From NCBI GenBank assembly GCA_030668545.1, contig DAOUTT010000072.1, positions 1 to 8,703 of the forward strand: 8,703 bases of DNA, read 5' to 3'. The position numbers were made by a program, and so were the translations under genes. The notes beneath the pieces are model-generated. The model did no database searches, was not told the origin of the DNA, and was given only the letters and a program-made list of their open reading frames with translations. Origin of the DNA: Anaerolineales bacterium (GTDB lineage Bacteria > Chloroflexota > Anaerolineae > Anaerolineales > E44-bin32). Positions 1-6,238 of the stretch are shown here, piece after piece (the stretch's first letter is position 1; the number at the start of each line of letters is the position of its first letter).

Positions 1-139
1 ACTAATAAATTTGCATTGAATTAAACACCTAGTTTGGTCAATCTCACATCTCAATACTATTTAGATGTCAGAATCATCAGTTCGTTACATAAAGTGACAA
101 ACGGATACCTAGACATGGTTTCTTGTTTAGACATCGCTC
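1..139. other. Non-coding leader upstream of the first gene
   Basis: I see no open reading frame with a plausible start and ribosome binding site here, and no tRNA-like or other RNA fold. The stretch is more AT-rich than the genes that follow. The heptamer TAGACAT occurs twice in the same orientation, at 110-116 and 128-134, just ahead of the promoter proposed at 140-167. It could be an operator half-site pair or chance. The upstream gene lies outside the window. Confidence 0.4.
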
Positions 140-167
140 TTGAACGCTGATCGAACGAAGGTATTAT
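140..167 (+). promoter_or_regulatory. Candidate sigma70-type promoter for the wall-protein gene
   Basis: A -35-like TTGAAC at 140-145 and a -10-like TATTAT at 162-167 are separated by 16 bp. Transcription would start near 174 and give a leader of about 48 nt ahead of the TTG start at 222. It is the best promoter match in the upstream region. Since no terminator follows the first gene, it could drive the whole cluster. This is pattern matching only. Confidence 0.45.
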
Positions 168-209
168 AGTCTACAAGAGTCACGCAGAAGATTCGGCTGC
201 ACTTTCGAC

Positions 210-215
210 AGGGAG
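210..215 (+). promoter_or_regulatory. Ribosome binding site supporting the TTG start at 222
   Basis: AGGGAG lies 6 nt before TTG at 222. The alternative in-frame ATG at 252 (residue 11) has no comparable purine-rich motif at the right distance. This site is the main reason for preferring the TTG start. Confidence 0.6.
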
Positions 216-221
216 CGCTAT

Positions 222-1664
222 TTGAGTCTTTTGGTATACTCAGCGCGGTTTATGGAAAAAGTTAAACGCACCCTCAATCTTTATCCTCAGATTCTCCCCT
301 TGGGGATTGTCGTGTTAACCCTGTGTGGGTCCGTGTTGATTTATTTTGCGACAGCCCGAACTGTTCATCTGGAGATCAATGGGTCTGAGAGTTCTTTACG
401 AACGCACGCGCGGACGGTTTTGGCTGCGCTTCGTGATGGGGGAGTTACAGTAGGAGACGAAGATCTAATACAACCGTCAGCGAGCGAGAAGTTGATACCT
501 GGAATGACGATCCGAGTTCAGAGCGCTCGCGAGGTGACGATTCAAACTGATGGTGAAATTGCGAAAGTACTGACAACTGAATCCTCGCCAGAGAATATCC
601 TTCTCGAGGCTGGCATTCGGGTTTTTCCCGGTGATCAATTAGATGTCACCATGTGGTTTGAAGACCCCTCTGGAGTTCAGGTCCCAGAATACCCACTTAG
701 CGTCCAATTTCATCCAGGGGTTGCCCTAGAAATTATCGATGATGGCACTACAATTTCCATTCGCAGTGCGGCCGGAACCGTCGGAGAGGTGTTGTGGGAT
801 GCAGGCATCATTCTCTACGAGGGCGACCTCGTTGAGCCAAATCCAGGTGCACCTGTATCTGCAGGCGACGTGATTGAGGTCGTCAGAGCTCAGCCACTTG
901 TCTTCGAAACGGATGGTGAGGTTGTCCACACGCGGGCTGCCGCTAAAACAGTTGGTGAAGCGTTAGTGCAATCTGGCATTGCATTAACTGGCATGGACTA
1001 CGCAATCCCTGATGTGGATAGACCCGTTCCCGGCGATGGTCGGATTCGTGTGGTCAGGGTGCGTGAAAATATTCTATACGAGATGGAGCCGATCCCCTTC
1101 GGCACCGTCTACCAGCCGGCTGATCATCTGGAGCTAGATACGTTAGAGGTTATCAGCACGGGTTCCTATGGTGTGGTGGCGAAACGAATCCGCCTACGAA
1201 TAGAAGATGGGGTTGAGGTGGAGCGGTCTGTGGATGAGGCGGTCCACGTTATTGAGCCGAAGCCGCGAGTTGTGGGCTATGGCACCAAGATCGTAATCCG
1301 CACGCTAAACACAGCGAGTGGAACGATCCAGTACTGGCGTGCGATCCCTGTTTATGCGACGGCTTATTCACCCTGCCGAAGTGGGGTTTCGGAATGTTAC
1401 CCTCTCACAGCCAGCGGACGCCCGGTTACCAGGGGAATGGTCGCCGTTATCCGAAGCTGGTATAACCAGATGAGAGGCTGGCCGGTATTTATCCCTTCGT
1501 ATGGATCTGGGTCGATTGAGGATATCGGGGCGGGGTTTGCTGATAAAGATTGGATAGATTTAGGGTTCACGGACGATGATTTTGAAGGCTGGCACAGCTG
1601 GACTACACTTTATTTTCTAACTCCAGTCCCGCAATTAGACAGCATTCCTTGGATTCTTCCCTAA
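222..1664 (+). CDS. DUF348-G5-3D domain cell-wall protein (YabE/RpfB-like)
   Basis: A 480-residue protein predicted to be anchored by one N-terminal membrane segment (about 24-43), with the rest outside the cell. Four ubiquitin-like DUF348 repeats can be read at roughly 45-102, 104-145, 165-222 and 225-280, each with the pattern of a beta hairpin, a T-V-x-x-A/V-L-x-x-A/S-G-I helix and a G-D-x-V/I strand. A G5 domain follows at about 281-356, and a 3D domain at about 374-468 with I-P-S-Y-G-S-G (424-430), Asp434, W-I-D-L (444-447) and a final Y-F-L-T-P. G5 domains are associated with binding wall sugars, and 3D domains with peptidoglycan lytic or remodelling proteins (MltA, RpfB/YabE relatives). 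A role in peptidoglycan turnover is therefore likely, but the enzymatic activity is unproven. The TTG start is chosen for its ribosome binding site; ATG at 252 would remove only ten residues. In Firmicutes yabE sits close to rsmA/ksgA, and here rsmA lies at the other end of the window. Confidence 0.85.
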   Translation: MSLLVYSARFMEKVKRTLNLYPQILPLGIVVLTLCGSVLIYFATARTVHLEINGSESSLRTHARTVLAALRDGGVTVGDEDLIQPSASEKLIPGMTIRVQSAREVTIQTDGEIAKVLTTESSPENILLEAGIRVFPGDQLDVTMWFEDPSGVQVPEYPLSVQFHPGVALEIIDDGTTISIRSAAGTVGEVLWDAGIILYEGDLVEPNPGAPVSAGDVIEVVRAQPLVFETDGEVVHTRAAAKTVGEALVQSGIALTGMDYAIPDVDRPVPGDGRIRVVRVRENILYEMEPIPFGTVYQPADHLELDTLEVISTGSYGVVAKRIRLRIEDGVEVERSVDEAVHVIEPKPRVVGYGTKIVIRTLNTASGTIQYWRAIPVYATAYSPCRSGVSECYPLTASGRPVTRGMVAVIRSWYNQMRGWPVFIPSYGSGSIEDIGAGFADKDWIDLGFTDDDFEGWHSWTTLYFLTPVPQLDSIPWILP

Positions 1665-1756
1665 GGTACTAGTCGAAGAACAGGTCCCGGGGATCGCATG
1701 CTAATTAATTAAGTTTTTCTCGGGAATTGATGTGTAATCCTGTTGGAGGTATAGGC

Positions 1757-2158
1757 ATGAGGAAAACCATTCGGATCGTTGGGATTCTTTCTTTTCTGAG
1801 TCTTACCATTACTGCTTGCGTACAACAGGGATCGGCAGAGGATGCGATTGAAGCATATCTAAACGCTCTTGTGTCGAAAGACGTCGTCCGGGCGGTTAAT
1901 AAGTCATGTCTGAATTGGGAGGAAGGCGCGCATGCTGAAGCGTCCTCGTTTGAAGCTGTCATCGTTCAGCTTGATGGGTTAACCTGCGCCTCAATTAGTG
2001 CGAGTGGTGCGCAAACACTCGTCAACTGTGAGGGTAAGATTATTGCAAACTACGGGGGGGAGGACCAGGATATCCCCCTTTCGGGGAGGATTTACATCGC
2101 TGTTCTTGAGGATGGCGAGTGGAAAATGTGTGGGTATTCAACAGGGACAGGCGAGTGA
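1757..2158 (+). CDS. Small secreted lipoprotein, NTF2/DUF4878-like
   Basis: A 133-residue protein with a lipoprotein signal peptide: positive M-R-K-T-I-R, a hydrophobic core, then the lipobox I-T-A-C with the lipid-accepting Cys at about residue 21. The ATG at 1757 is chosen over ATG 1727/1730 because GGAGGT at 1745-1750 sits 6 nt upstream and because it gives a normal signal peptide. The mature part begins with an amphipathic helix (D-A-I-E-A-Y-L-N-A-L). Strands follow, ending in G-E-W-K-M-C-G-Y, a layout typical of small NTF2-like lipoproteins often annotated DUF4878-like. Four Cys in the mature domain (C-L-N-W, T-C-A-S, N-C-E-G, M-C-G-Y) could form two disulfides outside the cell. Its TGA overlaps the GTG of the 40-residue microprotein gene, which ties it to the acylation cluster. 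Its role there is unknown; binding of polymer or partner is a guess. Confidence 0.8.
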   Translation: MRKTIRIVGILSFLSLTITACVQQGSAEDAIEAYLNALVSKDVVRAVNKSCLNWEEGAHAEASSFEAVIVQLDGLTCASISASGAQTLVNCEGKIIANYGGEDQDIPLSGRIYIAVLEDGEWKMCGYSTGTGE

Positions 2159-2277
2159 AGGATCGTAAATCGAGCGCTCGCGAGAATCTATATGCACTCG
2201 CACTGTGTTTGATCATTCTTTTGATAATCATCCTCACTGCTGATGCTTCACCGCAGTGGATCTATCAGGGCTTCTAA
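2155..2277 (+). CDS. DltX-like 40-residue membrane microprotein
   Basis: This frame encodes a 40-residue protein starting with GTG, whose first base lies inside the preceding gene (GTGA overlap), and ending in TAA, whose last A begins the ATG of the MBOAT gene (TAATG). AGGGA at 2143-2147 is 7 nt before the GTG. The product has a basic N-terminus (K-D-R-K...R), one strongly hydrophobic segment at about 12-28 (L-C-L-I-I-L-L-I-I-I-L), and a short, presumably extracellular tail ending W-I-Y-Q-G-F at the very C-terminus. DltX of the Dlt pathway is likewise a single-pass protein of about 45-50 residues ending in a motif of the F-I-Y-N-E-F kind. Its Tyr has been shown or proposed to relay the acyl group between DltB and DltD. 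Here the equivalent would be Tyr37. The size, topology, tail motif and position next to the MBOAT gene all agree. The homology is inferred by eye, not by search. Confidence 0.75.
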   Translation: MKDRKSSARENLYALALCLIILLIIILTADASPQWIYQGF

Positions 2278-3707
2278 TGACCCTGATCCACATTTTAATA
2301 TTCACTCTTCTAGTAAGCGCGCTGGTCCTAACCGCATCCCAAAGATGGCGGAGATGGTCTCTTTTCATCATCAGTCTGGTCAGCGTTTACTGGCTTCAGC
2401 CCGCAGTTTCATTACGGCAGTTCAGTTTCTGGTTTCCAACGGCATCAATAGGGTTGACAGTGATAGCCTGGTTGGTGACTCGTCATCGTGAGCGGGGGTT
2501 AAGCCGGGAGGACCTCACCGCGCTGTTGTTCACCGCTCTTCTTCCGCTGCTCCTCAGCCTGAGTCGTTTTCTCCCCGAGGGATGGCAGTTAACAGCTTCC
2601 CGTCCCCCATCCATCTATCTGGTGGTTATTGTAGGTTCCATTCTGGTTATCCTGGGTTTCGTTGGGGAATGGCTCGCAAAATGGTCACGTCTGATGAGTG
2701 TGCTTCTCGGCGTCGTTGTCATTGGGGTTTTCATTGTTTTAAAAATTGAAACTCTTTCGGTGTGGACCAGCAGTCTCTTACGAGGGGTAACGGGACAATC
2801 GCGAAATCTAGCCGCGTCTACTGATTTATATTGGCTTGGTTTCTCCTATATCGCTTTACGTCTCCTACATGTCCTAAGGGATTATCAATCCGGCCGTTTG
2901 CCTGCGGTGTCATTCCTTGATTTTCTGACATTTGTCCTTTTCTTTCCTGCGATCACTGCCGGCCCGATTGACCGAGTCGAGAAATTTTCATCTAAAATGC
3001 AGAATGCGGTAGCGCCTACTGCGAGCGAATATCTTACTGGTGCCAGGAGGATCGTTCTCGGAGTTTTTCAGAAATTTGTCCTGGCGGATGGATTGGCAAT
3101 CATCGCCCTGAATTCGACCAATGTTGCCATGACGCGTTCCGTCCCCTGGCTCTGGGTGCTCGTGTTTGCCTTCAGCCTGAGGCTGTACTTCGATTTCAGC
3201 GGCTACACGGATGTTGCCGTTGGAATAGGGCAAATATCCGGCATACAGCTTCCGGAGAACTTCGACCGCCCATACTTTAAAACTAACATCGGAACTTTCT
3301 GGAATAGTTGGCATATGACGCTCGCCAATTGGTTCAGGGCTTATGTTTTTAATCCGCTCACGCGCGCGCTGCGAAAAGGGCGATTGAAGATGAATTCTGC
3401 GCTTATCATCCTGATCGGTCAGTTGGTGACGATGACGCTGATAGGGCTTTGGCACGGGGTGACTTGGAATTTCGTCCTCTGGGGCTTATGGCATGCTGTC
3501 GGGTTGTTTATCCATAATCGTTGGGCTGTTTTCCTTAATGCCCGGCGGGATCGAATTCCTTCAGCCTTCTACACGAGTAAAGCAATGAGAGCAGTTAGCC
3601 TCGTTCTGACTTTCAACTTCGTAGCGCTAGGATGGGTCTGGTTTGCTTTACCGAGCGTTCAGATGTCCTGGGAAACCCTCATACGAATGTTCGGGGGGAT
3701 TCGATGA
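2277..3707 (+). CDS. MBOAT family O-acyltransferase (DltB/AlgI/PatA-like)
   Basis: A 476-residue polytopic membrane protein with about ten hydrophobic segments. It should take an acyl group from a cytoplasmic carrier and deliver it across the membrane to an extracellular acceptor. MBOAT hallmarks from the ATG: A-G-P-I-D-R (228-233), Y-F-D-F-S-G-Y-T-D-V-A-V-G (304-316), F-W-N-S-W-H-M-T-L-A-N-W-F (341-353, His346) and G-L-W-H-G-V-T-W-N-F (390-399) carrying the presumed catalytic His393. Length matches AlgI/PatA/DltB relatives. ATG at 2277 is preferred because AGGG at 2267-2270 is 6 nt upstream and it makes a TAATG coupling with the microprotein; GTG at 2256 would add seven residues. The next gene overlaps by ATGA. 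Its neighbours (microprotein, SGNH protein, ACP, ligase) point to a Dlt-type pathway rather than to alginate acetylation, which uses no dedicated ACP. The acceptor polymer cannot be told from sequence. Confidence 0.9.
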   Translation: MTLIHILIFTLLVSALVLTASQRWRRWSLFIISLVSVYWLQPAVSLRQFSFWFPTASIGLTVIAWLVTRHRERGLSREDLTALLFTALLPLLLSLSRFLPEGWQLTASRPPSIYLVVIVGSILVILGFVGEWLAKWSRLMSVLLGVVVIGVFIVLKIETLSVWTSSLLRGVTGQSRNLAASTDLYWLGFSYIALRLLHVLRDYQSGRLPAVSFLDFLTFVLFFPAITAGPIDRVEKFSSKMQNAVAPTASEYLTGARRIVLGVFQKFVLADGLAIIALNSTNVAMTRSVPWLWVLVFAFSLRLYFDFSGYTDVAVGIGQISGIQLPENFDRPYFKTNIGTFWNSWHMTLANWFRAYVFNPLTRALRKGRLKMNSALIILIGQLVTMTLIGLWHGVTWNFVLWGLWHAVGLFIHNRWAVFLNARRDRIPSAFYTSKAMRAVSLVLTFNFVALGWVWFALPSVQMSWETLIRMFGGIR

Positions 3708-4861
3708 CCGAAACTCAGCGTGTGGAAAAGGGCGTAATGAATATCTCTTGGGGCTTCATCTGGCGTGTCCTTCTAAAAGCCTTCGTTCTATTTGCGGCGA
3801 TTAATATCGTCTATGCCCTATTTAACCCACTTCCCGTGCTTGGGCGGCTCTCGTTTTACAACGTTCTTTTCCCTGGGCGGCTGCGGCTTCCTTATGGGGA
3901 TGACCCGGATCGTTCATTCAACATCACACTATCCCATTTAGATGCCATGTTTGCTGCGCATGAGATACAGAGCACCGAGAAGAGCGAAGAGGAATTTCGC
4001 ATTCTGGTTATCGGCGACTCGTCAGTGTGGGGATTTTTACTCGAGCCAACGCAGACCCTTTCGGCTCAGATCAACCAGAGCGAAATAATAACAGAAGATG
4101 GAAGAACGGTTCGAGCCTACAATCTTGGATATCCAACGATGTCTGTCACAAAGGATCTACTGATCCTTGAACGTGGGCTCCTCAATCATCCTGATCTGAT
4201 CATCTGGTTGGTCACGCTGGAGTCTCTTCCCAAAGTATCCCAGTTAGATTCACCCTTTCTACAACTCAATCCGGATCGCACACGCGAGCTTATCACACGT
4301 TATGCTCTCGATCTTGACCCTGAGGATGAGCGATTTGAGAACTCAACGTTTTGGAATCGAACCATCATAGGACAGCGGCGAGAACTAGCCCAACTCTTTA
4401 AGCTTCAAATGCTGGGTGTTCTATGGTCTGGATCGGGCGTTGACCATGAGATTCCGGAAACTTATAATGAGCGGTTGGAAGATCTACCTGCCGATCTAGA
4501 TTTCCACAATTTCATGCCAGGGGATTTGAATACCAATGAACTTGCTTTTGATATGCTTGAGGCGGGGGTGCAAGCGGCAGGCGATATCCCGGTGGTTTTC
4601 ATTAACGAGCCGGTTTTTATCAGCGAGGGTGAAAACAGCGATATTCGGTACAATTTCTACTACCCACGCTGGGCGTACGATTTCTATCGGCAGGAACTGC
4701 AGTCTCAGGCGGCTGGCAGAGGTTGGGATTATGCGGATCTGTGGGACGCAATGCCATCCACAGAATTTACGGACAGCGCGATTCACTATACGCCTCTGGG
4801 GTCCAGAATTCTGGCACAGGACATTATCGGAGTGATAAAAGAGTTTCTCCAAGAGCCGTAA
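3704..4861 (+). CDS. Membrane-anchored SGNH-fold protein (DltD/AlgX-like role)
   Basis: A 385-residue protein with one N-terminal membrane segment at about 19-40 and an extracellular SGNH-hydrolase-like domain. Block I is I-L-V-I-G-D-S-S-V-W-G (100-110) with nucleophile Ser106. Y-N-L-G-Y-P-T-M-S (139-147) corresponds to block II. The C-terminal block F-T-D-S-A-I-H-Y-T-P-L-G (355-366) supplies Asp357 and His361, spaced by one residue more than the usual D-x-x-H. A clear block III G-x-N-D is not visible; V-T-L-E-S-L lies in that region. The ATG overlaps the MBOAT stop (ATGA), and a run GGGGGGA at 3693-3699 serves as ribosome binding site. N-terminal anchor plus extracellular SGNH domain directly after an MBOAT gene is the architecture of DltD and of acyl-transferring SGNH partners. 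I infer that it passes the acyl group to the polymer, though an esterase role is possible. Confidence 0.82.
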   Translation: MTETQRVEKGVMNISWGFIWRVLLKAFVLFAAINIVYALFNPLPVLGRLSFYNVLFPGRLRLPYGDDPDRSFNITLSHLDAMFAAHEIQSTEKSEEEFRILVIGDSSVWGFLLEPTQTLSAQINQSEIITEDGRTVRAYNLGYPTMSVTKDLLILERGLLNHPDLIIWLVTLESLPKVSQLDSPFLQLNPDRTRELITRYALDLDPEDERFENSTFWNRTIIGQRRELAQLFKLQMLGVLWSGSGVDHEIPETYNERLEDLPADLDFHNFMPGDLNTNELAFDMLEAGVQAAGDIPVVFINEPVFISEGENSDIRYNFYYPRWAYDFYRQELQSQAAGRGWDYADLWDAMPSTEFTDSAIHYTPLGSRILAQDIIGVIKEFLQEP

Positions 4862-4894
4862 ACTTCAATTTCATTAGGGATTGTGATTGCATTC

Positions 4895-4899
4895 GAAGG
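4895..4899 (+). promoter_or_regulatory. Ribosome binding site fixing the ATG start at 4907
   Basis: GAAGG lies 7 nt before ATG 4907. The earlier in-frame GTG at 4883 has its only purine-rich motif (TAGGGA) 2 nt away, too close to work well. Starting at 4907 also yields a standard lipoprotein signal peptide. Confidence 0.55.
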
Positions 4900-4906
4900 T
4901 AAAAAA

Positions 4907-5938
4907 ATGGTAAATAAACGGAATTGGTTTCCTCACATAACCTTATCAGTGTCGATCGGAATTGTGGTTTTCATTCTGGTTGGATGCACAACCCCAACGG
5001 GGAATGACCCTCAAGCTTCTCTCGAGGTAGTATCTTCTTCATCGTCGGCAGAATCAACAGAGAACCCTCCCAGGAGCACAACTGTGGAAACCGAGGGTAA
5101 AGGAACACCAACAAGCGTTTCACCATCAAGCCCTGATCAAACAGCAGAAGCGGATGAAGTGGAGCGCTCAACTCCAGTGCCAACCGCAACTTACGACCCG
5201 AGCACATGGCAAGATCTCCCCGTAATCCCGGTTGTGAGCGATAGGGCGAGAGACATCTATAACCATGGATTGAGTTTAGGGAATAACCCCCGTGCTTTCG
5301 CGAAAGTCGGTGACTGTCAGAACGTACCCTCGATGTTCCTGTCGATCTTCAGCCATGAGGGGTTTTACTCACTTCGTGAGGAGGATGCATACCTCAGAGA
5401 GACGATTGAATGGTTTGATGGATCTTTCTCGAGGGAGAGCGAGGCTGTTCGCAGGGGTTTTAACGCAGCATCGGTCGTTTCCCCACTATGGGCTAACCCC
5501 GAATCCTGTGACCCGGGTGAAACCCCGTTGGATTGTGAGATCCGCTTGCATCAACCCAGCATCGCTTTGGTGAGCCTGGAAACCTGGTGGGAGGGAAATC
5601 CTGAGAAATACGAGCAGTACGTGCGGGAGATTTTGGAGACGTTGATCGACCACGGAATCCTTCCAGTTCTTGCGACGAAAGCGGATAACCTCGAGGGAGA
5701 TCACCGCATCAATATAATCCTGACGAGGTTAGCTTACGAATACGACATCCCGCTTTGGAACTTTTGGCGAGCGATCCAACCACTTCCAAACCAGGGTTTA
5801 ATGGAAGATGGATTTCATCTTACTTTTGCTGAAAATCACTTCGACGATCCTGAAGCAATGAGGGCAGCTTGGCCCTGGAGAAATCTCACCGCTCTTCAAG
5901 TCCTAAACTCGGTTTGGCAGGGCGTTTCTGCGCCTTAA
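4907..5938 (+). CDS. Lipoprotein with degenerate SGNH-like domain (Cys at nucleophile position)
   Basis: A 343-residue lipoprotein. A positive N-terminus and hydrophobic core lead to the lipobox L-V-G-C with Cys27. Residues 28-100 form a Ser/Thr/Pro/Glu-rich, low-complexity linker of a kind common in Chloroflexota surface proteins. The globular part (about 101-343) has SGNH order. Block I-like A-K-V-G-D-C-Q-N (132-139) has Cys137 where the catalytic Ser would be. G-F-N-A-A-S (184-189) fits block II. S-L-E-T-W-W-E-G (223-230) stands where G-x-N-D is expected. D-G-F-H-L-T (301-306) is a normal D-x-x-H block with Asp301 and His304. Nucleophile and block III Asn are thus both replaced, so it may be a binding protein or a thiol-based acyltransferase rather than an ordinary esterase. 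It lies between the first SGNH gene and the ACP gene, implying work at the cell surface in the same pathway. Cys201 and Cys210 could form a disulfide. Confidence 0.75.
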   Translation: MVNKRNWFPHITLSVSIGIVVFILVGCTTPTGNDPQASLEVVSSSSSAESTENPPRSTTVETEGKGTPTSVSPSSPDQTAEADEVERSTPVPTATYDPSTWQDLPVIPVVSDRARDIYNHGLSLGNNPRAFAKVGDCQNVPSMFLSIFSHEGFYSLREEDAYLRETIEWFDGSFSRESEAVRRGFNAASVVSPLWANPESCDPGETPLDCEIRLHQPSIALVSLETWWEGNPEKYEQYVREILETLIDHGILPVLATKADNLEGDHRINIILTRLAYEYDIPLWNFWRAIQPLPNQGLMEDGFHLTFAENHFDDPEAMRAAWPWRNLTALQVLNSVWQGVSAP

Positions 5939-5943
5939 AACAT

Positions 5944-5978
5944 CACCCGATGCGCGGAAATAGTTTTTCCCGCGGGTG
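5944..5978 (+). other. Imperfect stem-loop ahead of the carrier protein gene
   Basis: CACCCG at 5944-5949 is complementary to CGGGTG at 5973-5978. Inside it GGAAA at 5956-5960 pairs with TTTCC at 5966-5970 around a TAGTT loop, with unpaired bases on the left arm. It ends 5 nt before the likely ribosome binding site (GAAGAG, 5983-5988) and is not followed by a U-run, so it is not a standard terminator. It could stabilise the downstream mRNA, serve as a processing site, or be chance. Confidence 0.3.
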
Positions 5979-5993
5979 GAAAGAAGAGTATCA

Positions 5994-6233
5994 ATGCAGG
6001 ATCAAATCGCTGTATTTATTTCAACTGAATTACTAAAAGATCCGACGCGGAAAATTGCGTTTGATGAGCCATTGATTTCCAGTGGTTTGGTCGATTCGTT
6101 CAGCCTGGTGGACCTTGCTCTCTTTATCGAGGAGACGTTCGACGTCCGCATTGACGATACAGAACTCACCGCAGAGGTTTTTGATACGATCGAAGAATTG
6201 GCTGCATTAATCTCCGCACGCAGCACATCCTAA
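5994..6233 (+). CDS. Acyl carrier protein (DltC-like role)
   Basis: A 79-residue acidic, helical protein of the phosphopantetheine-binding family. The attachment motif is G-L-V-D-S-F-S-L-V-D-L (31-41), with Ser35 predicted to carry 4'-phosphopantetheine. Before it is the usual D-E-P-L-I-S-S-G element, and after it the helix F-I-E-E-T-F-D-V-R-I-D-D. Length matches DltC (about 78-81) and stand-alone ACPs. The ATG at 5994 is chosen because GAAGAG is 5 nt upstream; GTG at 5976 would add six residues and falls inside the stem-loop. It lies 5 bp upstream of an acyl-AMP ligase, so it should accept the acyl group from that enzyme and present it to the MBOAT protein at the inner face of the membrane. 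D-S-F replaces the D-S-L of housekeeping AcpP, consistent with a dedicated carrier. Confidence 0.9.
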   Translation: MQDQIAVFISTELLKDPTRKIAFDEPLISSGLVDSFSLVDLALFIEETFDVRIDDTELTAEVFDTIEELAALISARSTS

Positions 6234-6238
6234 CAGAC

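Noticed and set aside
235..240. TATACT as a -10 element
   Set aside because: It lies inside the first coding region with no acceptable -35 hexamer at the proper distance.
1709..1738. Possible promoter TTAAGT / TGTAAT before the small lipoprotein gene
   Set aside because: The -35 half is poor, and transcription would start at or within the ribosome binding site at 1745-1750, leaving almost no leader.
1665..1756. Possible terminator after the wall-protein gene
   Set aside because: CCCGGGG and a later T-run are present, but no GC-rich stem directly precedes the T-run, so no intrinsic terminator is called.
1705..1962. 85-residue open frame on the minus strand
   Set aside because: It overlaps the lipoprotein gene, whose signal peptide, lipobox and ribosome binding site are clear on the plus strand.
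2243..2491. 82-residue open frame on the plus strand
   Set aside because: It is out of frame with the MBOAT gene across its first membrane segments, and the product has no hydrophobic or domain pattern.
2988..3455. 155-residue open frame on the minus strand
   Set aside because: It lies wholly inside the MBOAT gene, whose plus-strand product carries all family motifs. The antisense product has no recognisable domain.
4496..4852. 118-residue open frame on the minus strand
   Set aside because: It is antisense to the SGNH gene across its conserved Asp/His block and has no recognisable domain.
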